A DNA stretch of 64,000 nucleotides from Todiramphus chloris collaris (taxonomy: Eukaryota > Chordata > Aves > Coraciiformes > Alcedinidae): the NCBI GenBank assembly GCA_025345505.1, contig JANVCC010000040.1, positions 12,740,023 through 12,804,022 of the forward strand, read 5' to 3'. The notes beneath the pieces were generated by a model. It saw nothing but the letters and a program-made list of their open reading frames with translations, did not search any database and was not told the DNA's origin. The translations under genes were made by a program, and so were the position numbers. This document shows, one piece after another, positions 36,501 to 50,100 of this stretch; position 1 is the stretch's first letter, and every line of letters begins with the position of its first letter.

Positions 36501-39500
36501 TTTAAAAGAAAAGAATCTACTTTACAAAAGTAATTGTTAGTACTGAAGAACATGAAAACTGACATGAAACCAAGGTCAGTTTATCTTGCAAAAATGGAAC
36601 TTTCACCTTTATAGCTGAAAGCACAGTTGATTCCTCATATAATACTTTTGTCAAGTTAACTTAATAAACACTTTTAATGCATTTGACCTCATTGGTGTGT
36701 GAAATTATATTCTAGAATGATCATTGGATATTGAGCTTATCAGTCACTTCACAATCACTGTTTTACCTTACAAGCTTAGTTCTTTATCAATTCATTTTCA
36801 AAATGTAAAATGAACATCAATGTTCACTCACCAGACAAGAATGGTTTTTTTCAAGGCACAACAGGGTGGGGGGGAAATGCACTATAACTCAGAGAAAACA
36901 GATTTTTCAAGTGTCAAAGCCTTTGCATTGCTTTTACTTTACGTAAACTATTAGAACTCACTCATTTTGGAAATACCTATAAAATTTCACAATACATTCA
37001 ACAATTCCAAAGACACGGACCTTCCCCAAACTCTCAAATTTTCGAGCCCGTATCAGCAGTTTGATTACAAATACTATGTATGAGTACTTGCTGACACGCA
37101 ACCCAGGCATCTCTTCCTGTTGATCATTCTGACCTTTATTAATTCAAGTCTGTACAATCTTCACCACTGATCTGTCAAAACTGACACCTCGTCACACTAA
37201 GATTTTGCAGAGAGCATTCTGAAACGGTTCACAGAGCATTACATTGAATCTACTTGATACCCAGAGAGTAAATTTATGGCTTTTAGCTTTTTCTTTTATA
37301 TTTCTGTGGTAGGATGGCCATACAAGTTGTACTAAATAACAGAAGCAGCTCAACATTTGAAAAGATGAAAATAAAGCCTAATAAGTGGACAGCTAAATTA
37401 TTTTCATTTGTTTTTATAACATAGTTTTCAAAAGCAGGTTTCATTTTACTGCTCAGAATGTATCCCTAATGGCAGTAATAATTAACAACACACTGTTTAT
37501 TAACACCTTTATTAACATGTACATTTTAAGGCCCTTAGTTGTAGAGTCGGCTTATAAATATGCTTCACAAAAAACAAAATAACAGGAAAAATGTATAACC
37601 TAACACTGGCAAGTACATCTGCTATTAGTATCTTCACTTGGAAAAGAGCCAAGATGTGGGGAAACTGTTGCCTGAAATATTCCATCACTGGAGCTATTTT
37701 ACACGCAACAGTAACAATAGTCAGCTATGAAAACATGAGGGAACTTCAAGACCCTGAAATGTTACAGGGTTTTTGCATTAATTCCTGTGATACAGCAGAC
37801 AGTCACCATTAAAATACTTGTTCACCAGTAACATACTTACAGGTGTGATGATTTAAACCACCACCTAAAGCCAGTTTAACACAAAAGCCAATAATTAAGA
37901 AAATTTCTTCTGTGCATTAGCAGCTTCAATTCACTATATGAATGTAACTGAAATGAGTTTTGTCTGTAACTTACTGCAAGTTTCTCTTTCAGTGGTGGTG
38001 GAAGATGGTTCATTCATCCTGTCTCTTACGTAAGAGAAGAATTCACATGTTTTGCAGTACTCTTACATGGACTGAGGATAAACATATAACTGAAGAGATG
38101 ACCCTTTGTACTTTCTGTTATTTAAAGAACTCCCACTAGCATTCCAGGGTGTCCGGTGAGCTGAATGCAACTTCTGCATTTGTAAAAGCCTTGCAGGTAT
38201 TAAATACATGTGTTACTAGCTCAGTGCATGATATCACCCTACAAAAATGCCACCTGATTTATTCCAGAGGCTTCAAGACAGAAAGCACAACCTTAATAGA
38301 GGTTATTCCCCCTTCAACCATTCCTTCACTAGGAGATACTGCTAACCCAGAAAAGGAGTCTCCTTCCAATTTTATGCTCCTATGTCAAATTGTTCCTACT
38401 ACTTGTAATAATTTAGTGATGCTCAAAAAAGAGAGCAGTATTGCTCTCTCATAAAAACAAAACAAACTTAAAAAAAACCAAAAAAACAAAAAAAACCCAA
38501 AGCCAAAACAAAACAGAACCACAACAATAATACCAAAAAAATGCTCATACCAATGAGCACACACTTCCACAGTTATGGTCCTTGCAGTACACTGGGAATA
38601 ACCACCCCGTAACACGTTCATTGCTGTTACTGATGTTCCATTTCCACTAACCTTATTTAGATATAAAAAGCATCATTCATCAGTTTCCAGAGACAAGAAT
38701 ATTTTCTTACTAAATTCAAAAGCAGGACTGCTTCTGCAAAACTCACAAAGTTAACACATCCTAAGAACAGCAGAACTAAAAGTATCCACTGTTACTTCCT
38801 GGTTTGTGCTGTTTCCTAACAGATCCTGAACATACCTTCCCCGTTAGCTCAATTTCTGCTTTTATCTAACCCCACAGTTGCTTTTAAACACATCTGTGCT
38901 TGTTAGTAAGAAAAATTTATGCTTTGATTTCCTGTCATTCAGAAACACAGGCTTTTCAGTAATCAATACACGTCATTCTGGGTGTTGTGATCACCTGGTG
39001 CAAACTGTTAACCTTGCTCTTCTTTGTAAAGCTGAGCTTGCACTGATAAAGCACACAATTGTTTCTCAGATGAAACAGAGAGACATTTGGTGTAAGATAT
39101 GGATATCAGGGCAAAGACAACTCAGTGTAATTTTTCTTAATATTTTTATTGCTACAAACTCCGCAACTTTCATCTCACTAGGTAATTGTACCTTTTCAAA
39201 TAAGAACTAAGAGACTTATTTTCCAAGTTTTTGCCACATTTCCCCTCTTTATGGCCTTGCTCCCCCTATCAATTCTCATGCCTTTTGTGCAGATTTTACT
39301 TCATCTTGAAATGTGATTTAATTTTAAGTATCAGAGAGCATCCTCGAGGGAACTTGAGGTCATCTGCTCTACAGTGTAGAGATCACAGAAGTTTAATACA
39401 CAGGAAGAGATCAAATACACCATACCACCTACAGCACGAAAAATATTGTATTTCAGAATGGCAACAGTGATAGAACATGTAGCCCTTTATTGACGAGTCA

Positions 39501-40079
39501 ATTCTCTACCTGGAACATCACAGCTGCAGATAGCAATTCTTCTCAGCATGGCTATACTTCCATTAGCAAGAACCTGTAGGGAGTTACAAAGTGGATGCAG
39601 AAACTTGCAGCCTGGACTTTCCTCACTGACTTGCAGAGCTTCTCCTCAGCATTCTGCAGTCTTTAACATCATCCTGAGGAAAGCATCCTTTTATGAAATG
39701 CCCTATTCAGAAACAACCTTTCTGTTCCAACACACAAGCCCTTCTAAACTGGCACATGCAACTGGGAAACTAATGCTGCTGGATGCTTGTGTTTGCTGAG
39801 AGGATATGCTCTCAGGTTTTGATCCTGACAGAAATCACAGGGCTAACATGTTCTTAGAGACCTTCCTTGAGAGACCATTTTTTTTTATTATTATTTTATC
39901 ATAGCCCATCTTTAAAGAGAGTAGGGTCTGTGCCAGAAGGCTGGGAATGCAAAGACTACTCAGAATCTGAGACTGGAAAGTTTTGCTTCATCCCTGGGCA
40001 AAGCTGCAGAATAAATATATTCAACTGGGTTTTTATAATCACTTTGAGAATAATGATGAGATGAATAACCATAAACACA

Positions 40080-40310
40080 GGTTTGTTGATAACAAATCAA
40101 TTGTTTGACAGGTCAATCTAACTTCCTTCAACGTGTACCTGGTAGCTAAAGTAGAAGTGGGAAATGTTATCTCTTGACTTGAGCAAACCGCCTGACACTT
40201 TCTAGAAAGATTGTCTTGCACAAGCTGGAAAAATGTGGCCTTTATGAAAGTACTGGGTGATGATAAACCCCACTGGACAACCATCAGGCACAATCTGTCA
40301 TGTCCTGGTA
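40080..40310 (+). mobile_element. CR1 LINE fragment, reverse transcriptase part
   Basis: In the plus orientation the words TTGACAGGTCAATCTAAC, CTTGACTTGAGCAAA, CCTGACACT and CACAAGCTGGAAAAATGTGG follow one another. They do so as in the CR1 ORF2 segment that encodes the DFSKAFDT block of reverse transcriptase. The copy is riddled with substitutions and small indels, with no continuous frame. It is opposite in orientation to the CR1 pieces at 34.5 and 46.8 kb. The 3' end is absent, so this is an internal remnant of an old insertion or of a larger decayed copy. Confidence 0.6.
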
Positions 40311-42800
40311 ATTATGGCCTGTCTTAAATTACAGTAAAAAGATCCTGGTTAAAGACTAGTAAGATGTTTCAAATCAAAAGTACAAAGAACCAATATGGAA
40401 ATGCACAGCAAAGTCATGGGGAAACACCATTAGTAGAGCACGTGAAGGACAGAATTTTTGACAGGATTGAAAAAAGAGTCAATTTAAGAGAAGCACAACG
40501 AATTCATCTCCTGAATGGTATGTTTACATTATGGAAATTTCACTTGCACAAATTCAGCAATAGCACTCCTTTCTCTATAAACTCATTTTAGATTTCTTCC
40601 ACCAATCTCATTTGCATCCTATCCTAATCCAACTTCTTCACTACATTTTTTCAATCCTTTTTTATATCTATAGAAAAAATTCATAGAACTCTGGGAAAAA
40701 TTAAACCAAGATGCAAGCTGAATGCTCTAAGCAGTTACAAATTGCAGGCCTCTTTCTAAAGTTACTGGAATTCTGACGATAAAAAGAAAATACACATAAA
40801 GGACCACTTTCCTAAAATCACAATTTCCAATGAGAAGCCAAGAGTATTTGCCACCTGCAAGGTATTTTACACAAATAAGGGAAAAATCTCCAAATTAAAC
40901 AGCATAGTTTATCCCAAATGTATCCAGAGGTTAATGTATTGACAAGAAAACATGCTGGGAATCTTTACCATAGTTGTCATTAATTCTTTTTTCTGTTATT
41001 CAAGTAAAACTCAGTCTTGGGACCACCAGTTAATTAGCAAATTTTCTTAAAAGTGTGGTTCTAACAGTTGATACTAGTGGGATCAGATTGACAGCATGAC
41101 ATTACACTATAAATAAGCTGATTTATCCCCTACATCAGCATTTGGGCTATAAAAGAAGCTGAAAACTCTCCTCCACAAATTTTAAAAATATGGAAAGATC
41201 TACTAAAAATAACAACAAAGCCAGACAAGTATAAACTAAATATTGCTATTGGAACCACTATGTAAATAGCATTATGCTAAATGTAATGGAAGAAAAAACC
41301 AGCACTTGTATTCTCAGCACTGCAGTATTCTACTACAGGATCCAGATGTAAAGTACTACACTCTGTGACAACTCATTGTCATGAGTAATGAACAGTACAG
41401 GTAAGGGTATCTTAATGAGATGTACTCACACCTCCATAAAAACTCAGTACATTTCTCATACACAGTTTCCCTTGTGGCTAATTCATCAACACTTCGCCTT
41501 AGTGACTTAATCAAGATCGAGACACAAAAAGCAAATCTCCTGGGCCACAGATGACACTGAAGTCCTCACATTGTGATGTGCCCTACGCAGAATCAGGGCT
41601 CATATCTATCAGTGAGAAAATGGCAATGAAAAACATGAGCCTCATCTCCTTTGAGCTAGGCATAAAACCACACACAGTGCCATCAACTGAAGCTTGTGGA
41701 TCGGGAAGGAAAGTCTGAAGTTAAACACATACATTTAAACACCTTCTGTAGTTTCTAGGAAGAAACCTTTTCCTTGATAATGCTTTGTTCCTGGACAAAG
41801 AATTTGCCTAGAGGACTGATCAAAGAAATGATCTGTTGGACAAGAAGATTAAACTGCATATATTCTTTTCTGATATATTATTGAAATTATCACTGTACCA
41901 CACGCTTCATGACTCTTCTAAAGAATCTAACTACTCAACCAGAGATTGTTGTTGGGCATTTTCCTCCCCTTTCAGAAGTGAAAGGGGTGTTGGAGGGTCT
42001 TTACTACCTGTCTTTTTGTTAAATGTGGCTACCTTTGAAGCAAGTACCTCTGAAATGAGGCAGATGGTGTATCCTTTGAAATATCAGATTATTGAAAGCA
42101 GAAGCAAAAAAAGAGGAAAAGCTCTACTGCAGTTACTTTATTATGTAATGCCCTTTTAATCTTGTAGGGATGACCACAGATAATCAGAAGATGAAATCAT
42201 GATTCCTCTTGCCACAGCTCTGCAAAAAAAGAGAAGCAGAAAGAACTACAAGGAATTAATTCAAGCTTCTCAATATGCAGTCTCAGCATTTTGAGGACAT
42301 TTAAAGGAGCAAATTTGCTACCTCCCGAATAAAGTTTGCTGCAGATGGTAATGCTACAGAGATCTTGAAATTTGCAGAAAGATTCCAAAGTATTTTTAGA
42401 ACATTGATTCCACAGAAATCAAAGACAAATGTCGTTTTAAATGAGAGCCAAATATGATCTGAAAAAACCTGAAAATGAAGACCATGTAATATTCCACTTA
42501 GCAAATTATTCCACCCAAGTCAAATTAGTCCTGCTCGAAATATTTTCAAGGTCTTTTTCTAGTCTTCTTACAGAATTTAATTAATGGTGCTTTCATTGCT
42601 TTCCTTGAGAAAATATCATGTGCAAACCCACACTCCCATTGTTATTATCTTCCTTGTACAATAAAGACTAAATGAAGAGATGGTAATGAAGATGTGAAAT
42701 AATACCTTCTCATAATGCTCTCTTCATGCACTCAGTGTAACAGAGGCATATACTGTCACTGTCAAAATCTGCAGTACTATCTCAGTTAACCTTTTGTGTC

Positions 42801-42840
42801 AAAAAAAAAAAAGAAAAGAAAGATTAAAAAAAAAAGATAA
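42801..42840. repeat. A-rich low-complexity patch
   Basis: A runs interrupted by single G and one GATT. It reads as poly-phenylalanine in a minus-strand frame that is not a gene. Confidence 0.85.
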
Positions 42841-45542
42841 AAATCAGTTAGGTGAGCATCCCAAAAACCAGGAAATAATTTGGTAATGGAAAAGCCATGC
42901 AATCTTCTGACAGTTTCTAGAATAATCAAAAACACAGGAGAAACTACTAAATTTGTTTTGCTCACGGTCAATTTGCCACAGTGTTTCCTCTTCCCCCTCT
43001 CACCTACCAGACTCTCTACCATGTCAAGTTTTTGCTCAGCAGGGAAGTGTAGGCATCGTTATGCAGTGGCTGACACAGGCAAAGATCATCATTCCCTCAA
43101 CAAGCTCAGTTATATACTCTGTATAGAGTCTGCCCACTGCACACGTTGCCAAAATAAATTAAGCTCAGATTACCACGCAGCCACCCAAGTATATTGTGTT
43201 GATAACATACACAGACATGTTCCAGAAGATCTTTGAGCTCATCCTCTAAGACAAATTCTCTGAATTGATACGGAACTGATGAAACTTCACTGAAAAGAAA
43301 TAGGTGTTTGCTGGTTGGAGGAAGAGGCTGACACTAAACGACTGAAAGATGCCAGTCAGAGCAGAAAATTTGCCCAGTACATGGCAGGCTGCTTTGCAGA
43401 AAGACAGAAAGTGAGGTTCTCCTAAGAGTCGGTCACCTCAGATGCTGCAAGAAAAAGGAAAGACACATGAGGGAAAAATCTCTTTAGGTGACAGCAGGTT
43501 CCCAGGAGCTGAAAGTGGTGCCTGCTGGCAAAAAATGTTAGCTTGGGATCCCAGCAGGAAGCATTCAAGAGCTTGCAGTGGCTAAAAGCTTCTGTTTCTG
43601 TAAACAAAAAGATATTTTCCCAGCCAGATGGGGTTCTGCAAGTGCTTGCAGCTCTAATATAAAGAAATCCTCTAAAAAAGAGTAAACAGTGGGTAGATAT
43701 AAAGAACAAAAGCTCATCTTTTTTTGTCACTTAAATAATTAAAGCATATCTTATTGACTAATGAAGTTATTTAAAGACATCAGAGTAACACTGCAGCCAG
43801 CATAAGCAACTGTTTTGCCTGAAGTGACATGTTCACAGCAGTAGATTTTATTTTTTCTTCATAAAATTTGTTCTGTCATTTCTGCAAGAAAGCTATTTTT
43901 AGCTGACAGATATCATGGCAAAAAAATACATACATGCAAATCTTCAAATGAAATGAATAGTAACTCAACAATCAGATACTATTCCTATAGTATGAAGACT
44001 TGATAAAAAATGGATCAGGCAATGGTGTCTTTTCTCAGTCATCAAAATACTCCAGAGTTTTCCAGTTATATGCAGAACCCGTAAAAGTAGTACAGTGTGT
44101 GGCTTATGTGTGTTCGTGTGCAATTGTCTGCTAGACAGTAAATCCAGTTCCTTAAAATGTCATAGGGATCATTTGCATATCAGCCAAAAGGCAAACATTC
44201 AAATTACTGATAGCTGGAAAGAACACTCCATGTCACTTACCTAAACATTCAGATGAGAAAGCTACATTGAGGTGTGCACCTGAATCAGGAAATGGGCCAC
44301 TATGTCTCCTAGTATTGGTACAAACTCAGCAGGCAAACAATGGGACTGAGGAAAACACTAGACTAATTTCTGACCATACAGCCCATTCCTTTACTACGGT
44401 ATTTCCCATATTACCATCATCCTATAGTTATTTTATTACATTATTTTTCTAAAAAAACCCAGGAATGACTGATCCTCTGTCCAAGCTTTCCTTAGTAAGC
44501 AGAGTTACAAAACAAGAAGGAAGAATTCATTACAGAAAGAATGGCATTAAACTTTCTACCTGACACCCTTCTTTTTTCAGGTGTTAGGACATGTATCTTT
44601 GCGTTTTCTGTGAGTTGTAAGATTTTACCAAACCTACAGGAATGCAGAAGGCCGCTTCTCTCAAATGCAATATCTCACCATAGAGGATACAACAACACTT
44701 TGACTCACTCTGGCAATCAGAGTGTAATTTCTTACAGTAATTAAGGCTGTAATTTCATTAGCTCAATCTCAAAGCAATAATCGGGAGTTGTTGGAGGTCT
44801 ACTTGGTGATGAAATCAAGATCTCTCTAGTTCTGCAGTAGGATTCCTGCTTACAGAAGTGAAGAATATTGAAAAAAAAACTTGGGACATCCTTGTACTGT
44901 TTCCACATTCTTAAAAAAAAAAAATCTACAAAAAATAGTTTGGATAGACTTCATACTGATCACCCTTTACCTAAAAGCTCTGCACGTTGATTGCATTGAG
45001 GAGGGAGTACTGGTGGAGTTCACTGTCTCTTCACAGCTTCATCAAGATTGAATTGATCAATTTGAATAGTATTGGAAAAGGAAGACTTCACAAGTTCATT
45101 TTCTCTAGTACAAGCTACCCTTTCCCAATACACCAGGAAAATTAGGAAGGACAATCTAAGAGAAAATGAAGGATTTTACAGGCCACTTGAAGCTTTTAGG
45201 GGAAGCCTGAAGTAAAAGACAAGTTGTTCTGGAATCACAAGAACCCCCTCCAGAAACACAACCAACACAGTATTCATTAGCCTGTTAAGTGTAATGATTT
45301 ATAAAAAATACATCAATAAAACGTTTTATTTTGTATTTATATAGACATAAAGTTGGGGAAGCACTTCTATTTTACTTCCATCTGAAAATCACAGGCTCTT
45401 CTCAGTCCTAGAATACTGGGAACCTTAGATTCCTATCCTGTAACAGGCATTGACATCCCTGGCAGATGATCAAAAAACCAGATTACAGAGATCGCAGACC
45501 TACGCTGCTATTACTGGGGTAAATTAAATACTGGGTTTTTTT

Positions 45543-45573
45543 AATATATATATACATGCATATATATATATAA
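45543..45573. repeat. AT microsatellite with central ATGCAT
   Basis: Two (AT)n blocks flank the palindrome ATGCAT, so the whole stretch is self-complementary and could form a cruciform. Confidence 0.8.
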
Positions 45574-46570
45574 TAGTTATATAGGCTACTTCCTTGCTGC
45601 TACAGTTTTCTACCTCAGTCTGATGCACACATTCCTTCTCATGATCTGAGGCATTCACAGTTAACATCACACATATATAACACAGACTTCTCCAATGTAG
45701 ATATAAGTGAAATTTCCTCTATTACTGAGAATTACTATTAAGTTTTACACCTAATATGATGCAATTTCAAATGAGGGAGAGTTGGTTTGGATTTGCATGG
45801 AAATTTATAAACTTTGGTTCGACACACACACTCCAAAGGTTGGGTAACATAGCAAATTTACATGGCTATTTTTAGTTTCTTTTTTTAATAAAGTAAACTA
45901 TTTTTCTAGTTAACCTAAAAAATTCTAAGCTGTTTCTCCCTTTTGGAAAAAAAGGCCAAAGCTGAAGCTTTAAAGAAGCCAACATACTTTGTCATCACAC
46001 AAATAAATTTACCATGGGCCTGGAAATACAGCTTTTGTAAACATTACCTTGGTTCACATTTCTGCCATATAGGAATAGTTTACTACTTCTGAGGTAGGGG
46101 TTTGTTAGTTGGTGTAAGAATTCAGTCTTGCACTTTCTATGTTTGCATAAATCTCAGTGATTTCTTTAAACAACATGATTTGGTCATCACAGAGTCAGGA
46201 ACTCTCCTTTCTGTTTCTTAACAAGAAAACTATTAAAAGTAATCCAAAAACCAACCCTCATCAAGACCACCCAACCTGGTAAATTACCCATCAGTATAGC
46301 TCAGATGTAAATTATAAAGCAAACCCATTCACAGAAATGAAGTGACTGAAAGAAGTTTATGTTCTACAAAACCCCTTGACTACAATGCAAGCAGACAGAG
46401 ATGCAATATGCTATCATAGAAATAAGGCCCGTTTTAAAGGGCTTCTTTCCCATCTGTAAGGAAGAAACTGCACTAGTTTGAAAAGATTCAAATGATGTTA
46501 AAATCTTCTGTCATGGAAAGACTTTCCTCTTTAAGTATTCCAAGTCTTTATTTTTAAGACAGTATTTCAA

Positions 46571-46750
46571 AATGGTTTGGGAAGGGTGGTGGTGGCTTTT
46601 TCAGAGGTTTATTTGAGGGTGGTTTCTTGTTGCTTGTTTGTGCAGGGTGTTGGTTGTGGTGTGTGTTGTGTTGTGGGGGGATAATGATGGGTTTTTTTTT
46701 CAATTTGGGTTTTTGCAATTTGGTTTTACTAAAACAAACCCCCCCCCCAG
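46571..46750. repeat. G/T-rich tract ending in a C run
   Basis: The plus strand is almost purely G and T from about 46571 to 46705. It has GGG and GTGGTGG clusters and a GTGTGTTGTGTTGTGGGGGG word, followed by a T9 run and ending in a C run at 46740-46749. Overlapping frames on both strands (Pro/Lys-rich on the minus, Val/Phe-rich on the plus) are composition artefacts. Several G clusters could allow quadruplexes. Confidence 0.7.
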
Positions 46751-46784
46751 TATGAATCAATGGACCCAGTGCTCAGCCCTTCCT

Positions 46785-47140
46785 AGTAAGCGAGGTGATC
46801 CAGCCTCCAATGACGTGGCTCCCAGGCCCCGTCTTTCTTGTGCTGGGGAACCCCAACCCGGACACAGTACTCCACAGCCCTGCTGTCGACACTCCATGCA
46901 AACACAGACCAACACCGTTGGCCTTCCTTGCCAGCAAGGCAGACTGCAGACTCACATTCTCTGCACTGATCACCAGGACACCCCGCCATGTCCCTTTCTA
47001 CAGAGCTGCTTTCCTGTTTGTTGGTACCCAGCCTCAGCTCCTGCACTGCCTTATTCCATCACAGATGCAGGGCTTAGTATTTGCTGCTGCTCAGCTCCAT
47101 TGGGTTTCTCTCACACCATGTCTCCAGCTTGTTAAGAACA
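46785..47140 (-). mobile_element. CR1 LINE fragment lacking its 3' end
   Basis: On the plus strand the order is GACACAGTACTCCACA, then GTTGGCCTTCCTTGCC, CAGGACACCCCGCCATGTCC, CAGAGCTGCTTTCC, ATGCAGGGCTT and TCTCCAGCTTGTTAAG. This is the order of segments in the reverse complement of the CR1 3' untranslated region and end of ORF2. The element is therefore on the minus strand. The terminal 3' motif is missing on the left, where the G/T-rich tract starts instead, so the copy is truncated or rearranged at both ends. The frames at 46638-47135 and 46795-47214 merely read through this repeat. Confidence 0.75.
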
Positions 47141-50100
47141 GCAGCACTGCTCTTAGTGTAACTACTGCCCTAGATTTGCTATCACACACAAAGCTGCAGC
47201 ATGCATCCCATTAATTTCTATTAACCAAGTTGTTAAAAAAGATTCTTAAGATGACTGCCCCTGCTCTTGCAAGGTGCTGCTGCTCAGAATGCAGTTAGTA
47301 CTTAGAAGGCATATATTCTTATTTTTCTCTGTTTTTTTTTTTTTTTATTTGAACTTGACAATGCTCACTGATACTTTTCTCATCATTTTTCTGTGAACCT
47401 GGTAAGCAGATAGCAATGCCATTTCAAGTATTTCAGTAGTATGTCCAAAGCAAATCTCTGTGTATGCAATGAAATTTCCATGGGGTTTTGTTTTTAACTG
47501 CTCTCCAGAACTAGAAACTTCGCTACCAAATCTAATTATCATCAGTTCTTTCTTATAAAAACATATTGCATTGAAGACATGCTTTTGGACTACATGATCA
47601 GAGAGGAGGAAACACATGCCCTGCTGAAAAAGTGTATAGTGTTTTTCAGACCCCAGCAGTTTCTCATGTAGTAACCTCTGCGATTCCTTTAACTGCTAGG
47701 ATTCACTTTGGTCAGATGCACACAAAGAATTTAAACTAACGAGCTAAAACACTTGGTTGGTATCCATTACTCCAACAGTAAATAGTATTTATTTACATGT
47801 AAGCTTATAACAGACCCGCCCATCAATCATCAATTCTATCACATATTGCAATCCTTTGCATGCCAGGCAACTGAAAATATGAATCAATACCCTGGCGTCA
47901 CACCTTTCTTACAAACAGCCAGAGAAGCAGTCTACCAGATAGCCATCGATGGCTTTATGAATCAAATCACGTGTGACTTTTAAGAATCAAAGCTGACACC
48001 TGAAATTGCTCCTAGAATTACAGAGAAAGACAGTGGAGTTGTCAGACAAGTGATTTAATACATTAACTGTAGCTCTCACCACTCAATAGGCAGGCAATCA
48101 GCTAAAGTGTGCAGATGTACACACTAAATGGAAACTTCTACAAATCCTCTTCAGACAATAGGTATCTAGAGCACATTACTCCATGATAATCCAAAAATGT
48201 CCAAAACCCACACTGCCTCAATAGGCTAAGCAAATGTAGCTTGGTTGTATTATTTTACATCTTGTTTTGGTGTTTAAGATACACAGAAAACATTTAACAA
48301 CTGTGAAAGACTGGATGAATTCAGTTACATCCAGCTACTGTCAGAACCAGGACTACACCTTAACGAGGTTTTTCAGTCTTTGTGCTAACTCAGTTAATCT
48401 AACAGTAGCAACACACACAATGTGGTGAGTTACTATAGGGTGTTACATTTGACACCTCAACGGGAGCAAAACCAAGGAAGAGAATAAAAAACCCTGCATA
48501 AAAAAATCATATTTAGAAACCCCTATGCAATACTCATTGCCCCTCAGTGCTCTAAAGACACTGAAACAAAATATCAACAGGCAAATTATATAGCACAAAG
48601 GGTTAGTTATATAAATATAGGAAGATCACAGGCAACTTAAGCATCCAGAAGGATGGCACTGCCTTCCAACGACAATTCACTATAACCTACAAAGATCTGA
48701 TCAATTGGGACTTAGAAATAAAAAAAATCTTTCACTCCTTCAGTGAAAACCAGCTTCTTGAAAGATGATGAACATGTCCCTCACTTCATATTAATGACAC
48801 GTTTGTGATACGAATTGAGGAAGTTGTGGTATCTGTGACCTCCCACAGGTCATTTGTAAGTACATCTCCTATGAGTTATGAGCTCTTGCCATCCATGGAC
48901 TAACTTTAATCTGGTGACAGTAATGAGACAAATACGTATTAGCTTCATGCCTCTGAAACTGCAATGTCCCAAGTGAATTCTTGACATTTACTATTTGCAG
49001 TTTCCCCTTATGTAAAATGCAGCGTAAAACACAACTGAAATGCATGAATGTGTTGGCAAGTTATTTCAACTTCATAGTAACTCATTAAAGTTAAAACACA
49101 GTCTTTTTCAATTCAGTCAATGAATACAATTACCACATATAAAAGGGGATGCCATATCACATAACAATGTTCTATGACTTTGACACCAGGCTTTCATAAG
49201 TTATTCTTAAATGTCCTACAAACTCATGAAAAACTTTTTCTGTTTATCTTTATTTTGATCATCATCAGTCCACAAGCTACTGATTACAATCTAACACACC
49301 CTGCTCTTCAAGTACTTCATCATAAGGATGATTTACCTCAGGACAGTGGCACTTGGCACAATGTCTCTCCCACCATACAAATCTTTGTAGGATTCTTTTC
49401 CAATACCTGCGCCCATTTCCCCAGGGAAGCAGATGGAAGTACTGTGGTTCAGTTTCAGGATGGTAGCAGACAACACACTACTAGGAGAGGCCAAGAAAAA
49501 CCTCAGGCACAAGGTCCCTCAAAGGGTCAGGATCATCCCAACAACAACATTATTAGTCCCTACACATTTGTAAACCTCTCCAGATGGCTTTGGTTGCAAT
49601 GTACCACCAGGGTAAACAGCCAACAAGCAAGTCAGTATTTGCACAACTCCATTTACACCACTGACAAAGCACACATTTGAGAAAATAAAAAGCTTCTTTG
49701 TGTGACATTAACTACGACTTCTGGAGTGCCAGGGAATTAATTTTGCATTCTCTAAAAACATTTAAAAAAATGCATTGAACTTTTAGAAGAAGAAATCTCA
49801 GAGTTAAAGGATAGATTCATCATACTTAGACCATTATAAAATTGTTTGCCCATATAGCCCTTTTGGTTTTTTTTTATTATTCTAAATACACTACACAGCT
49901 GAAAAATATTAATTTCTGGTTTGATGTAGAAAAGTTTCTAAACTTTTCTTAATTGGTAAGTAATTTCTACTTAACTTTCCTTGATAAGAAAATGTATCAA
50001 TATAAAGCTAGTACAAGTACAACTGAAATTGGGTTCATGAAACTCAAGCCAGAAAAATTACCATTTGTTCTAACTAGGTATTTAAAGAAGGTGGGGGGAG

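Larger units (their letters stand above)
35466..40079. other. Unique DNA with A-rich and purine-rich tracts
   Basis: No gene is supported. A 23-base A run (35610-35632) lies just right of the CR1 but on the wrong side to be its tail. A strongly purine-rich strand occupies about 36115-36500. An A/C-rich patch lies at 38451-38530. Frames of up to 110 codons (for example 38878-39210) show no recognisable domain. Confidence 0.55.
40311..46570. other. Unique DNA with simple repeats
   Basis: No gene is supported. A hydrophilic plus-strand frame at 40364-40591 has a GTATGT donor-like site at 40518 and is mentioned under findings. Also present are A-rich patches at 42801-42840, an AT microsatellite (45543-45573), and a 39-base minus-strand segment with good splice borders (44241-44279). 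The longest frames (for example 42880-43236) carry no recognisable domain. Confidence 0.55.

Noticed and set aside
46638..47214. Plus-strand frames of 165 and 139 codons and minus-strand frames of 66-87 codons
   Set aside because: They translate the G/T-rich tract and the antisense of a CR1 fragment, so they are repeat artefacts.
49174..49680. 168-codon plus-strand open frame, the longest in the window
   Set aside because: It has no recognisable domain, and its composition follows the local DNA (Phe/Ile-rich then Gln/His-rich). It lacks good splice or initiation context, and frames of this size are expected occasionally in 64 kb of AT-rich DNA.
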